DNA of 64,000 nucleotides from Symbiodinium natans (Eukaryota > Sar > Dinophyceae > Suessiales > Symbiodiniaceae), in NCBI GenBank assembly GCA_905221605.1, contig CAJNDS010002504.1, positions 188,001-252,000 on the forward strand. Reading direction: 5' to 3'. The translations under genes and the position numbers were made by a program. The notes below the pieces were generated by a model, which made no database searches, had not been told where the DNA came from, and saw only the letters and a program-made list of their open reading frames with translations. How positions within the stretch are numbered: position 1 is the first letter of the stretch; every line of letters begins with the position of its first letter. Below are positions 1 to 11,576 of this stretch, piece after piece.

Positions 1-1976
1 GTTAGAGCTTGTAGACTTGCTGGTGAGGATGAGGCACCAAAAATCCCCAAAAATAATTGCTGGTTCTGCAAATGTGCTTCTTGCGGCTAACTGGCTACAA
101 TGCGCTGCAATTGTGGCCTGACTACGGCAGACGTGATGAACGTTCAACTGGTGCAGGGGTTCGTTCGGAGGTTCGCACGCTCAATCTTGAGCCTGGACGG
201 CAGACGGGATGCTTCGGCGGCCCTCGGCTTCGTGACATCTACTCGGAGTTCCCAACAAAAGGCATTGCAGATTCTGTGCCGAAACTCGCAAGCCTACAAG
301 GGTGCCCGAGAGATTACGAGGATGCTGCATCGGGTGTGTGGGGCCGCTGGCGCCTGTTTTGCGAGATGCTCAAAGCGAACACTGACCGAACCGGACCTCT
401 GAGGTCAAGGCAGATGCCCTCCTTGCCGTTCAGCTCGGGCCTCAAAGGATGCCCCCCACTTTTTGAGGCAGCAGATTGTGAGGCAGCGGAAATTCGGAAA
501 GCCCCCTGCTCCATTAGAAAGCTTCACACGGCGACAACAAGCGCATACAACCTCCCAAACTGAAGACAACAAGCGACACTCGTACTCTGCAGGTCGGCAT
601 TTTCAAGGTTGCACTATACAGACACTGCACCTAGAAATCGTGAGTTGCCAAGCCAATCTGTTTGGAAACCGGGCGATGTCCAATCGCATGATGACAGCTC
701 TTCGTACTGCCCTCGAACATCCTCCAACGCACTGCCGACCAAAGCCTTACATTGCTATTCGGAGCAAATGCTGACCTCAGCCTGTGTAGCTGCAAGGACC
801 ATATGCCGGCAACATGACACATGCTCACTAGCCATGCCACTGGTGTCGGCATCAAGGCCAAAGCAGCGACAAGAGAGATGGGTTTGCCATGACATTCTTG
901 CCCTGAAGTGAGCTCGTACATGGCATCCCACTGCTTTGCACTTAGCCTTACACAATGTGTGCACTCAGATTCTGCTCCATGCACCGACACGAAACCGATT
1001 GAGTTGGGGAAGGGTTACCCCGCCACATTTAGGCTCTCGGAGCCAAGGAGCACCCTGAGCCGAAGCCATCTAGCCTTGAAGCCTTGAGGCTGAACCTTTT
1101 TCGGAACTTCACTTTCAAGCAAGGGAGAGAAAATGCTGGGGCAATCCGGCTTCGCTTGGAGCCCCAGAAGTCGCACTCGTGCCCCGGGTCCGAAGAGCCT
1201 CGGCCTGAGTTTTGCTTGTAGGTTTCGGCTTTTGGGGATTTGGCTAACTTGAGATGTTTGAGGGCTTCGGGTGGGCTTTGGGTTTGAAGATGCTGCAAGG
1301 TTTCTAGGCATGCAACATGTCTGGGGGCTTTGATGGTACGGTAAGACTCGGGACTGCAGTGCTTGGCGGATGTTCTCCGACCTTGCAGCAAATTCATCTA
1401 ACATTGAGCAACCATGGCTGAGAACCTGAAGCTTCTCAGGCCAGTCACTACACCAGACAACTCCGCACTGCCCTGTCCCATTGGTGATCGAATGAACTAG
1501 ATCTACAAGCTGCACGGAGAGGCATGCCAAAAAACAACATCATGTGTCAGGGTCAAAGCTACAAGTTCGGCCTTGAAACGTGGGACAGCCATTCCTGCCT
1601 GGGCTTACTGTATGTGCGGTTTAAAAGGCCCACTGCATGTTGCAATTCAGTTTTGTCCGTCGAAGCTGCGCCCGCGAAGTATATCGCTGTCGTGAAACAC
1701 AAAACTCAACATGCCAACAGGTTGCCGAGCTTCTGCCGGGGACGCAAGGGACGGAAACGGAGTCTCATGGCCGGCAGTCACCATCGCAGCATCAGATCCA
1801 CAACATTGTACAATGCTGCTGGGTGAATATGCCAACAAGCTCAAACTGGCAGCGATAGGAACGACTCATAAGGGCCATGGGACGCCTCTGCCCTAAACTG
1901 GATCCTAAACTGGATTTGACACCAGGGACTATCACCGCAAGAGGCGGCAAGAGGCACGCTTGTGACGCTTTCAACC
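1..1976. other. no gene identified; probable intergenic or intronic DNA
   Basis: I see no convincing coding segment here. An open frame at 57-563 (+) and a second at 100-402 (+) contain a Cys-rich start but have no family resemblance I recognise. The - strand frame at 1015-1530 is rich in low-complexity wording typical of introns in the rest of this window. It may hold 5' exons or flanks of a neighbouring gene that I cannot see. Confidence 0.4.
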
Positions 1977-4320
1977 TCACGCTTCGCTGGCCGCCTTCTC
2001 CTTGTCCTTCTTTTTCTTCTCCTTGTGCTTCTCCTTTTTCTCTGTTTTGCCGTGCTCATGATGTGAATCCTCCTGAGCTTGCTCGTCACTGTCCTTCTGC
2101 TTGTTCTTCTTGTCCTTTTTCTCCTTGGCTCTGTCTCTGTCCTTGTCTTTGTCCCGATCTTTGTTCTTGTCCTTGTCCCTATCCTTGTCCTTCTCCTTGT
2201 CCTTCTCCTTGTCCTTCTCCTTGCCCTTCTCCTTGTCCTTCGCCTTCTGCTTCACCTTGTCCTTCTCCTTGTCCTTCTCCTTGTCTTTGGATTTGTGTCT
2301 CTCCTTGTCATCCTTCAGCTTTTCTTTCCCTTCCTTTTTCTCCTGTTATTCATGATGCTGCCAGGACGATGGTGAGACGGTGATGGCTATGCGGCACCCC
2401 CTGAAACTTCACATGATTTCTATCACGATTCGCCTTACGCCACTACGCCGAGCCCGCGGCTCCGCGGCTGCACCCCAGACAGGTTGGCCTTTGTGTCCCC
2501 ATCTCGTTCCGGATCGCGTTCGGCATCCTTCGCGTCCTTCACTTTGGATGTGTCTCGGGATCTGCTTCCTGCAGGGCCGGATGCTTTCACATGTGCAAAG
2601 AACACCTCCAGGACCAGATACTCTACTCATGCCGTCTCCAATGTCTCCGAGCTTGCACACCCTGCCAGCCCAGAAGCAAGTGATGCCCTCAGTTCCTCAC
2701 ATCTTAGAAAGTCTAGAAGAGATTCGCCTTTGGACTTGTTCTTGCTTCCGCTTCGGCTCCGCCGCTTTCGGTCCCGGCTGCGGCTGCGGCTACTGCTGCT
2801 GCGACTGCTGCTAGACCTCACGCTCAGCGTTGGAGGGCAACACGAGCAACAGCTGTCGGTCTGGTAATTGGGGGGATGCTTGGACAATTTTACGGCAAAT
2901 CAGGGTCTGGAAGTCAGTGTTGCCACAACACTCAAACAACAACATGAGCTTTGTTTTTGACACACTCTGGAGCCCAATCTCCAAGACCGTAGTGGCTCAC
3001 TCGCTCGCACGTTCTTTCTCTGTGTCTTTCTTTCCTTGGCTCCTTCTTTCCCGTTTCTTCTTTTTGCTTGGGTGCCGGAGTCCATGCGCAGTGCTAAGTA
3101 CGGAAGGAGGACCAACACAACAGCTCGCTGCTTGCTTCCCTCCAGCATGCGGCAAAATGCTCGTGGACGTGATCTGGCAAGCGTAGCGGTGCGGGTCAAC
3201 CTCTTGTTCATTGGTCTGCTCTGGGTCTGCAGTGGTCTGCTCATCCGTCTTCTCGGGTCCATGTTTTTGCTATTAGCCTTCTTCCGTGCTTGTTGTGGTT
3301 GTGTAGACCGGCGCCGGCTTCAGTAGGAAGACCCAAAGACTCTCACATGTGTTCGCTGGTCGTCGTTCCATTTGGTTTTGTTGGCCGGCGGTCGATCTCC
3401 GTGGATTTGGCTAAGCAAACCCCCTGCCCGCCTTCCCTCTCCCATCACCCCTTTGCCGGCCACTATCACCATCGTGATGCCCTAGTACTGACATGCAAAC
3501 CCCCGGCAGGCGTTTAGGTCCATTCTCCTTGTCATTACTTCCCCTGCCTGCTCCCGGTCATGGAGTTCGCATGCGTGATGCGGTCAATCTAGTTTCCCGT
3601 GCTCACAGCAACTAGCACACCATAGTCCAACCCACGGCTAGTATGTTCCCACGCTGCTTAAGCTGCACTATTTTTGCCCGGCTACAAGCTGCTGTTGGGT
3701 TCCTCCTATCCGATCTACCGAAGGAGAATGCTTGTCTGTGTGTTGTATTTCCCTGACCTCCACCTACTGCCATAATGCCTTACTCGCTGCTACACAGTAG
3801 CCGACCCACTATCCCCGACTGGCTGTCCAGTAGGTAGCCAGAGTACCCAAATTACAATCTAACTCGCCGGGGTTCGGGCGCGGGCACTGCCTTTTGTTTT
3901 TTGTTATTCCTTTCCTTTCTTGGGCTTCGGACTTTTTTTACTTCTAGGGACCGAGTAAAATGATGAAACTAAGCTGACCAGTCTTCTGAGTAAAACCCCT
4001 GCTGTCTCTCTCTCGGTCTCCATCTATATCATCTATGTCTCCCACTCACGGCGTCAACGCAGCGAGCATGACAGATGGAACACGGCAGCGTCGAAAGCTC
4101 GATTTGTGTGTGTGGATACAAAACGTACTGGAACGCACTGGAACGAATCAACGTATGAAACCACAGCAAAAGCCAGGCCAACGACAGGGTTACCAGTGAG
4201 CTCCCTAACGTGTACTAACAAGATTCCCTCTTTCTCTTCCTCCTCAAAGCCATGCCTTCGCCGCCGTCTCCGGCTGCGGCTTCGGCCGTGGGTCAAATCC
4301 AGGACCACGTTGCCAGCCAT
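1977..4320 (-). CDS. RS-rich, Lys/Glu/Asp-rich protein, multi-exon
   Basis: Likely nuclear RNA-processing protein, inferred only from composition. Proposed exons on the - strand are 4216-4320 (ATG at 4318-4320), 3201-3269, 3011-3066, 2736-2822, 2474-2561 and 1977-2342 with a TGA stop. All introns in the model are GT-AG; the phases match and the summed length is 771 nt, giving 256 aa. The first exon carries an Arg/Ser run followed by Glu-rich residues, the fourth is a clear RS domain (RSRSRDRKRRSRSGS), and the last is about 120 residues of KEKDK-type repeats ending AASEA. Such tails occur in spliceosome-associated proteins. The last four exons join convincingly. The first exon and its join are less certain, and an extra exon may lie at 3270-4215. 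The RS exon acceptor is one of several candidates. It follows the cold-shock gene on the same strand by less than 200 bp. Confidence 0.6.
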
Positions 4321-4504
4321 GCGTTTCCTCTTTTTCTGGTCTCTTTGTGGGGTGTTTTTCGACTGTTCGACTGTTCCTGGGCTCTGCGAGCGCACGTAGG
4401 CTCTAAAGATAGTATTTTGTTTCATGCTCAAGGTGCTCTTCTTCTCCACGTGCGGAAATGCAACCACATAAGTGACACGATTCGTTGAACAGGATACTAG
4501 CTTA

Positions 4505-5069
4505 CTAGCGTTTCTTCATCTTCACAGCTTGGAATTTTTCCAGGGTGTCAGGACTTGGGCTTCCGGGCATGCACCAATCCATCACACCACGCCACCTGAA
4601 CCCTTTCCAAAAAGTCTAAACCCGTGCCACAAAAAAGCCGACACTTTGCGGAAACGAATTTTAAAAAAAAACCCAAGACTTGACCACGTGCTCTGAGGGT
4701 CCCTGACAAACCATCTTGGGTCACCGTGTAGCGGACACGGTCGCCCTCTTTGATGGTGCCCTCCTTATCAAGTGAAGCCAAAGTCTAAAGCTCGGGACAT
4801 TCAAACCTTGGCCCGTTGAATAAACAACAAAAGGAAGCTCCTTTGCTGGCTTGGGCACGACCTGCCTTAGCTGGCTGACATGGCAGAATAGATCTTCGCT
4901 GCCGTCGGAGGGTTTGATAAAGCCTGGGCATATGCAACGGCCCACGTTCGGTGACGTGATACATCCAATCTTAACGAAACTCACTAAATTGTAGCCGGTG
5001 ACCAAAGCCGCCCTCCTTTCTCCATCGTACCAGAACACCACTTCCCATCCATGCCTCCCGCCGTGCCAT
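4505..5069 (-). CDS. cold-shock-domain nucleic-acid-binding protein, 4 exons
   Basis: Small single-domain cold-shock protein of 83 aa that should bind single-stranded RNA or DNA. Exons are 5003-5069 (ATG at 5067-5069), 4862-4923, 4685-4784 and 4505-4527 (TAG stop). They sum to 252 nt and join in phase across three GT-AG introns of 79, 77 and 157 nt. The spliced protein contains the RNP1/RNP2 region almost intact, GGFGFIKPSDGSEDLFCHVS, around residues 20-39. The closing strand, EGDRVRYTV, is followed by GTLRARAVKMKKR and the stop. The domain fills nearly the whole protein, as in bacterial and dinoflagellate small cold-shock proteins. The first RNP1 position is split exactly at an intron. Because separate exons in different frames rebuild one domain, I regard the model as firm. 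The 5' trans-splice acceptor was not located. Confidence 0.87.
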
Positions 5070-7621
5070 AACTGAAAGCACTTGCTGGCACAACGACCAC
5101 TGAAATATTAAAATGCGAGTTTGTTCCTAAAGCTGCCATGTCAGATCTTTGCGTGGTCGCTTCAACTTAACAACAAAACAACCAAAAAACACTCGAGTGT
5201 CATGTTGTTGTTGCGCGCAGTGAAGTCTGGTGTGTTCTGCATTATATATTTTGGTTGCACGCAAAGGGGCAAGTCCTGGCAGGGGTGTAGTTTTAGTTCA
5301 CCTTTGTTTCTGCTATCTGCTCTCTGGTGCTGGGAGCCTGCCATGCCCTTCAACAGCCAAAAGCGAGTGACTGGCAGCACCAGCAAGCACTTGCACAAGG
5401 ACATGCTGCCCAGGCATGGAACGATCGTAAGCTTCGTGCCCTGCCGGCCCCATTTCTCCATCGACCGAATGGCGGCAACATGTCTTCGTGAGACAACGGC
5501 CTTAGCGACTTTGAATTGCTCCGCAACGTATATGTTAGCTGGTCTGCGGCCATGAGAGCTTGCCTGCAATGAAAATTGCACAGAACACATGTCCACACCG
5601 TGACCAAATGGCTGATGGGCAACCATGCCATGAACCCACCATGCTCAAATGCACAGCACGTGTTGGACTTTTTTGATTCTCGCACCTTTTTGCGTCTAGC
5701 CACGCGAGGTCCCACGTTCGGCTGCGGACCCGCGCGAGGCGGCGAATGCATGCCAGCGCGCTCATGCTGAATCGGCCCCGACCTCGAGGCCGAAGACGAC
5801 GATTGTTGTTTATCCACCACAGTCATGCACTGACTCCCCGCGTCGTTCCGTGCTCGCGTTTTGCCGGAGTTTTATGTCACGGGGGTGTCGCCGGGCTGCA
5901 GCCCGTGCACTCTTGCAGTTCGGCAACGTCGCTGCATGCGCCCCGCTTTGCATAGGAATGCAGTTGCTGCCTGCCGTAATGAATTTGTGGTTATGCTTGT
6001 TGTTGCACGCGCCTTTTTTGCGACAGTGACCGCGGTCCCTGTGCACGAAGATGACAACGGCGACCACCGCATGGAGCGGTCCGGAAGCTCCGCGAAATCC
6101 AGTGCCGGCCCAGCCAACCGGAGGCAGCACAAGGGCAGAGGGGAGGGCTCACGAGCGTCAGCCACGGAGAACGCGCGTGGCACGTAGTCGTTGACGACGG
6201 CGCTCGTGGTTTTTTGTCAAACTTGGGGGCTGTTAGGGGATAGAGGGTTCACCTGAGCTTACAAGGGACGTCTAACCGAGTCTAACCCACGTGCAAAACA
6301 TTCTACATCGACGTGATTCACATAGCGTGTGTTAAAGCGACGTTTCACTTTGCAACTTACAGTTTTGGAGCCTTCGCTGCTGAGGGTATCATCGCCACCA
6401 AAAACGCTCTCTGCCGGTGCGTGGCTTTTAGCGCGGAACTCCTAGCAGTCTTGGATGACGTGGCCACGGAGTTTTCCTGTTGCCCAGCACGTGGGTTCCA
6501 GGCAAAACTGGGGAACCAGCATCAAATCTCCAAACTGATGTGGCACTGTGCGACAACTCCATTTGAGATCGTATAAGTGAAAATTGGTAGTAAAGCAAAT
6601 GAGCCACGTGAGCTAAATCAGTTTCCGCAAACATGTTGGTTTAATCTGTGCTGGTGAACATGTGCTGCAGGTGGCGATGTGAACGGCATCCTAACCCGAC
6701 CCGGCCGGTCCAGCGGCAAGCAACACTGACATGGCAGCGGTCATGCTTTGCTGCACTCTCCCATGTTGCACCTTCTCTGTTGAATCCAACAATCCCCGAC
6801 GTATCTGCAACACAGCTTCCGCCCCACTAGCAACCTCCACGTGATGTGTTCGCGATAATTAGTAGAGTTCCAGCATCGACAAACGGACTTTCAAAAAGAA
6901 GTGGACTTCACAGTGCCAGTGACATCTGGTTATGACAAGCCATGTCTGCAGTGTCTGCGTGATGAATGCAACGGTCCGCGGCTTCGATGGGCCCAGCACT
7001 GCAGTGAACAAAAACACTCCCAACAATGGCGTCTTCTCAATCTGGTTGGACCACGCAGTATGAGGCGTTCTTCGCAGGGTCCGGTCCGGCTATATTCAAA
7101 ACCGGAAAATCAACCTAAATCGACCGGGCCGGCTCCCCAAGGTTTGGAGCCTGAAGTCTTCAACCTAAACCCAAGAACAGAAACCTGAAACCCAAAAACC
7201 CATTTCATTATCAGTACGGCGAGAAAAGCAGCCAAAACAGGAAAGTCAATTTAAACTTCCAATACGACCACAAATCATATGTTCACTCAATTCTGTATCA
7301 AATACATTGGACATGTTGCACGTACACATGAAGCAGCATTAACCTTCTTCTTGCGGGTGGAAGGATGAGCAAAAGCTTTCTCGACCTTTGAGCCTGAAAC
7401 TCACATCATGACCAGCGTGGCTGATAACCCACCCATCAGCATCACAGGTGACAACGTACCATGATAGTTTACCCTCACACTGCGCTACCACCTTCCGTTT
7501 GTAGGTAAATAGTAATAAAAAGTGCCTGAAAGCTTGCCCGCACACAGCCTGCAACGGTGCAGCAGGGCAGGAGAAAAACCCAGAAATCCTCAACAACCAA
7601 AAAATTTTCATGGTCCAGGCC
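5070..7621. other. no gene identified
   Basis: No family recognised. A - strand frame at 5162-5626 (154 codons) is fairly protein-like in its upstream half (AEQFKVAKAVV, then charged residues) but has no match I know and no clear splice context. The rest reads as intergenic sequence. Confidence 0.35.
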
Positions 7622-8929
7622 TCAATCATCGTACAAACAATTGGCATACTGCACTATTCGCGCAGCCTGTGCCACATTTTCACCACGTTCATACACTCCT
7701 TTGAGATTTGAGATCATTCGGAGTAAGAACATCTTGTTGGGCAGTCGTGGCATTTCCATCCAACTGGAACTGAGCTTGATTTGCTGGCCATACAGCTGCG
7801 AAAGATACGTCTCAGCCTCGCTCTCGGTGTAAGTCCGATTCTCAAAGGCATCCAACAAGCCCGCGCTGTGACCCTTTCCGAATCCCAGAAGGAAGTGCCC
7901 AGGAAAATTCATACCTTGCAACTGCAAGCCGCAAGAACGGCCCACGTTCATGTAAACCAGGGATAGGGTTATAGGGATCCCGCATCGTCGTTGAAGAACT
8001 CTTTCAATCCGAGAGTTTTCGGCATTGTAATATCCTTCTTCTGTCCTTGGGCAGCCTTTGAAGCCTTGCTCCGCCATGAAAGCACAGAGCCCAGCAGCTC
8101 GCATCTGTAGCTGGATCTGCTCAGGTAACCCAGCAGCTCCGCCGTCTTCTTCCACATCACCTTCGCACTCATCGAGCCGTTCACGAAACTCCCTGCTGAG
8201 TTGTGCCAAGGGCTGCAAAACGACTTTCTCCGGATCCATCTCTGGGTTTGCGTGCATGGCCAACAATGCGGCTGCCCAAGTCAAATCAATCTCAGCATCT
8301 GGCTTGGAGACCTCGGCCCTAAACTTCATCAAAGCCTCACGCAATGCTTTGGAAACTCCATCTAGTTGCTCTTCAGACTCCTGTACAGCTTGCCTTGTCG
8401 TGCTGCCACGCCGTTGCAAACGTTTCCACCTCAGTTGCCCAGATCGCACGACGAGAACTACGAATGATAGTGAGAAGCCACTCCCCAAACGCGGTGGTGG
8501 CATTCTTCTCACCAGCGTCTTTGTCCGGGACAGCGAAGTTGCTGTGATCACACATCCGCCAAAGCCACTGGAGCTGTCCCGGACTGCCTGCGCAGGTCTT
8601 GTAGAGAAAGGTACACCAAGGGATGACATGGCACCGACGCAAGAAATCAAGATATTGGATTGGAAGAACTCGAGGTCTTTAGCAGCACTAGCCACAGTGC
8701 CAGCAAACCTCTTCGCAACTGTTTCATCAAGTGTTGGCTGCGATGTTGTGTACTTCATCCATTTGTTCCGATCCTCTCGCCGAAATGGCTGTTGAGACGC
8801 ACCCATACAATGGAGCATTCGAGTATGGCCTGCTGCAACCTTAAACAATTTTCCAGCGGCGTTCCCATACGCCTCTATTGCATATCCCTTGCTCCTATGT
8901 TTTTCCTTTTCACAAAGATCTATCCGCAA
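7622..8929 (-). CDS. SirB1 / transglutaminase-like superfamily protein, intronless
   Basis: Protein of 435 aa in one uninterrupted frame. Residues from about 200 to the end match the SirB1-type transglutaminase-like family. The helical lead-in (AEIDLTWAAALLAMHANP) is followed by YYNAENSRIERVLQRR, then GIPITLSLVYMNVG and the family hallmark FPGHFLLGFG. Next come a DAF motif and LRMISNLKGVYERG near the C-terminus. Bacterial members usually continue into a short repeat tail; here the protein stops soon after the NLK segment. The first 190 residues are unlike the family and could be a targeting region, or the true start could be a later Met. The role of the family is poorly defined; some members carry an F-box or YccV domain, absent here. 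Unlike its neighbours it has no introns, which suggests origin by mRNA retroposition. A 5'-truncated LINE lies about 60 bp upstream of its start. Confidence 0.82.
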   Translation of the reverse strand: MRIDLCEKEKHRSKGYAIEAYGNAAGKLFKVAAGHTRMLHCMGASQQPFRREDRNKWMKYTTSQPTLDETVAKRFAGTVASAAKDLEFFQSNILISCVGAMSSLGVPFSTRPAQAVRDSSSGFGGCVITATSLSRTKTLVRRMPPPRLGSGFSLSFVVLVVRSGQLRWKRLQRRGSTTRQAVQESEEQLDGVSKALREALMKFRAEVSKPDAEIDLTWAAALLAMHANPEMDPEKVVLQPLAQLSREFRERLDECEGDVEEDGGAAGLPEQIQLQMRAAGLCAFMAEQGFKGCPRTEEGYYNAENSRIERVLQRRCGIPITLSLVYMNVGRSCGLQLQGMNFPGHFLLGFGKGHSAGLLDAFENRTYTESEAETYLSQLYGQQIKLSSSWMEMPRLPNKMFLLRMISNLKGVYERGENVAQAARIVQYANCLYDD

Positions 8930-8989
8930 CTGTTCTTTTACCGCAAGATCGACGTCCCGACGTGGTCCACTACGTGTCTACGTGTCTAC

Positions 8990-10561
8990 GCGTCACGGCT
9001 GCAGGGACTCCCATAGGTAGTAGAGAGTACGTCGCGCGCTTTCTAGAAGACAAGCGAGGCCAGCACGACGTCCTTCTCGCGCGGCTGCCGGCAGTGCAGG
9101 ACCTCCAGAGCGCGTGGCTTCTGCTGTTGTTCTGTGCGGCGCCACGGTGCAACTATTTGCTGCGCACGGTGCCGCCGAGCGCAACGGAGGCGTACGCGGC
9201 GTCGCACGATGAGGCCATCCTGCGCTGCCTGGCGACCTTGTTGTCTGGGGGGGATGTGCCGTTGGAGCTCCCTCCCAATAGTGCGAGGCGTGCTCGCTTG
9301 CCGCTTCGCATGGGGGGCTTGGGCTTGTCGCCTGCCAGGGAGCACAGGCATGCAGCATATTGGGCCTCATGGGCAGACACGGTCACCGCGCTGCAAGCGT
9401 GCCATCCAGGCACATTGGCCACACTAATGCGGCCCCTGTTGAGTGTTGCGGCAACCGGTGTGCCCCCCAGTGTCAGGGAGGCCGACCAGGCTGCGCAAAC
9501 CCTGCGCCTGCAAGGGTACGAGGCGCCCACGTGGGCAGCGCTGTTGGAGGAAATGGCCCCTCCAAACCTCGGAGACGACGACGGGCCCCCTGCCCCAACG
9601 AGGCGGGGCTGGCAGCAAGGAGCCGGAGCTGCTGTGGACAAGCGCGCGTTCGAGATGCTTTTCTCTGACTTGGATCCTGCATCCCGAGCGCTGCTGCTGT
9701 CCCAGAGCGGCGAAGGTGCGAGCTGCGCGTTCACCGTCGTCCCGAGCGGCCCAGACTTCGTGGTCGACAATGGGGAGTTCCGACTTTTTCTCCTGAGGCG
9801 GTTGCGCCTGGCGTTGCCACTCGCCCCTCGCCGCTGCCGCTGCGGGGGGGCCCTTGATGAACTCGGGGACCACAGATCTGCGTGTGCTCAGGTCGGGGTG
9901 CTCGCGCAGAGAGCGGGGCCCCTTGAACGGGTTGCGGCGCGCATTTGCCGTGAGGCCGGAGCACGGGTGGCCACCAGCGTCGCCCTTCGGGACCTCAACC
10001 TCGACGCGCCGGCGACGGATGGCCGGAGGATCGAGGTGGTGGCCAACGGCCTGCCTCTGTGGCAGGGGGCGCAGATTGCGGTGGACACCACGTTGGTCAG
10101 CCCTGTCCGACGCGACAGGCAGGCGAGGCCCGGCGCAGACGCGCGGCCAGGGCTCGCGCTGGAACAGGCTGCCCGGCGTAAGCAACGCACGTACCCTGAA
10201 CTGCAGCTGGAGGGGGCGGGGCCGATGTCGCCTCGTCGTCTTCGGCCTTGAGGTAGGGGGCCGCTTCAGCACGAGCACGCTTGCGTTCCTCCGCCGCCTC
10301 GCGCGGGTCCGCGGCCGAACGCGGGCCCCTTGGCGCAGGTCGCCACTGCTCGGGCCTTGACGCGTCGTTGGACGGCCCTGGCAGCGCTCGCAGCCATGCG
10401 GGCCCACGCGCAGACTCTCCTCGAGCTGCCAGTCCACCCACGGGATGCAGGTGATGGGGCGGAGGTCCCCTTGGGGGACCTGCTCCTGGAGAGGCCGTGA
10501 ACAAGGCCGACGGACATGACGATGCGGGTTGAAAAAGGTGCGGAGAAAAAAAAAAAAAAAA
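8990..10561 (+). mobile_element. 5'-truncated LINE copy, C-terminal ORF2 region with poly(A) tail
   Basis: Remnant of a non-LTR retrotransposon. The frame 8990-10251 encodes the region after the reverse transcriptase palm: LPLRMGGLGLSPAREHRHAA, then a Cys/His cluster (CRCGGALDELGDHRSAC) and a segment EVVANGLPLWQGAQIAVDTT that looks endonuclease-like, with acidic residues. Around 10225 the homology moves to the next frame (RLVVFGLEVGGRF), and near 10325 it returns to the first frame, running to a TGA at 10498-10500. Two compensating indels therefore break it. A run of A at 10546-10561 follows, as expected for the 3' end of a LINE. The palm domain is missing, so this is a 5'-truncated, dead copy. 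I found no target-site duplication. It is related to the - strand copy at 11577-12744. Confidence 0.85.
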
Positions 10562-11041
10562 TGAATGGATAGCGACTTGCCTTAGGTGCCAGGCAGCGAC
10601 GAGGTCGCACAGCCAGCTCGAAAGCGGCACAGACAAGACCGGGGCTGGGGAGACGGGCAGCGGCGCGCCGCAGGCCCAACCTCAGCACAGTAAGTGAATG
10701 CACGGCGGGGTATGAAATTACAACAGAAAAAGGTTGCTTAGGTGGCTTTGACGAACGCAGGGGTCGAGGCAAAAAATCGGCAGCGCGCCGCAAGCCTATA
10801 GGGAGGCAGCGGCCGAGCGCACGCCGAAGCAGCGCCTCAAGCTTGGCGGGCAGCCCAACCTCAGCGCAGTACGTGACCGCACGTCACACGACGGGACAGC
10901 ACAGATTAAATTGTATATAAAAAAGGGAAAGGCTGCTTCGCTTAATGCAGGGGTCAAACGGGGTCAAAACAGGGCAATCGGCAGCGCGCCGCAAGCCTTC
11001 GGGAAAGGCAGCGGCCGAGCGCAAGCCGAAGTGGCGCCTCC
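10562..11041. repeat. degenerate direct repeats of about 200 bp
   Basis: Two clear copies begin at about 10771 and 10977 with the shared block GGCAGCGCGCCGCAAGCC, followed by similar GC-rich text (GCAGCGGCCGAGCGCA). A more diverged copy lies at 10650-10770. Each ends in a shared CCCAACCTCAGC/AGTA(A/C)GTGA segment and an A/T-rich stretch. They abut the 3' ends of elements on both sides, so they may be 3' UTR copies of retroposed units. Open frames across this block are shadows. Confidence 0.6.
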
Positions 11042-11576
11042 TCAAGCCTTGCGCTTCGCAGGCCGGTTCCAGCGCTTGCCCCCTCGGCGAGTGGGCTTGG
11101 GATTTCCTTTTGCCTGCGCACCCATCAGTTGGGCGGTGCGTGCACCGGGCCGCGCGGGTCTGGCGGAACCAACCGCAGTGGCAGCAGCAGCTGCCGCAGC
11201 TACAGAAGCTGCAGGGGTACGAGAGGATGCGTTCGCCCGGCGGCTCGCAGGCGGCGGCGGGGGGGTGGGCGGCCGGGGCAGGTCGGACGGTGCCGCACTG
11301 GGTGGTTCCTGGGGAGCCCTCTCGCCGGCGAGGCTCCCCCCGGCCGCAACGAAGTCGGCGACCTTGATGAGGAGGAGGTCGCGATCAAGGACCGCCACGA
11401 AGGAGCTTGCGCCGAGCGTGGCCTCCACACGTTGCATGCGGCGGCATAGGAAACCCTCCGCTCTAACTTGCCCCCAAGGCCCAAGGGCGGCAAGAGATCC
11501 CCCAGCTGCACTGCAGTGCCCAGGAGCAACCTCGTTCCCCCCAGCAACCCTCGATTTGAGCCAAAATGGCCGCGGG
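11042..11576 (-). pseudogene. retroposed mRNA copy behind a spliced-leader relic
   Basis: An open frame of 131 codons from the Met at 11435-11437 to the stop at 11042 follows a leader relic at 11555-11576. The deduced protein starts MQRVEATLGASSF, has VLDRDLLLIKVADFV, then a Pro/Ala-rich stretch and a very basic end (RRGGKRWNRPAKRKA). I do not recognise the family. The open frame also continues upstream into LINE-derived sequence (ATFLRLLARHRAA), so the retrocopy is fused to element sequence. Dinoflagellate mRNAs carry the leader at the 5' end, and genomic copies that keep it are taken as recycled cDNA. Whether it is still expressed is unknown. Confidence 0.55.
11555..11576 (-). other. relic of the dinoflagellate spliced leader
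   Basis: The - strand reads GCCATTTTGGCTCAA at 11556-11570. That is the core of the 22-nt dinoflagellate spliced leader. Over the full 22 positions 18 agree; the mismatches are at both ends and at the TA before GCC. An A replaces the final G. Confidence 0.7.
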
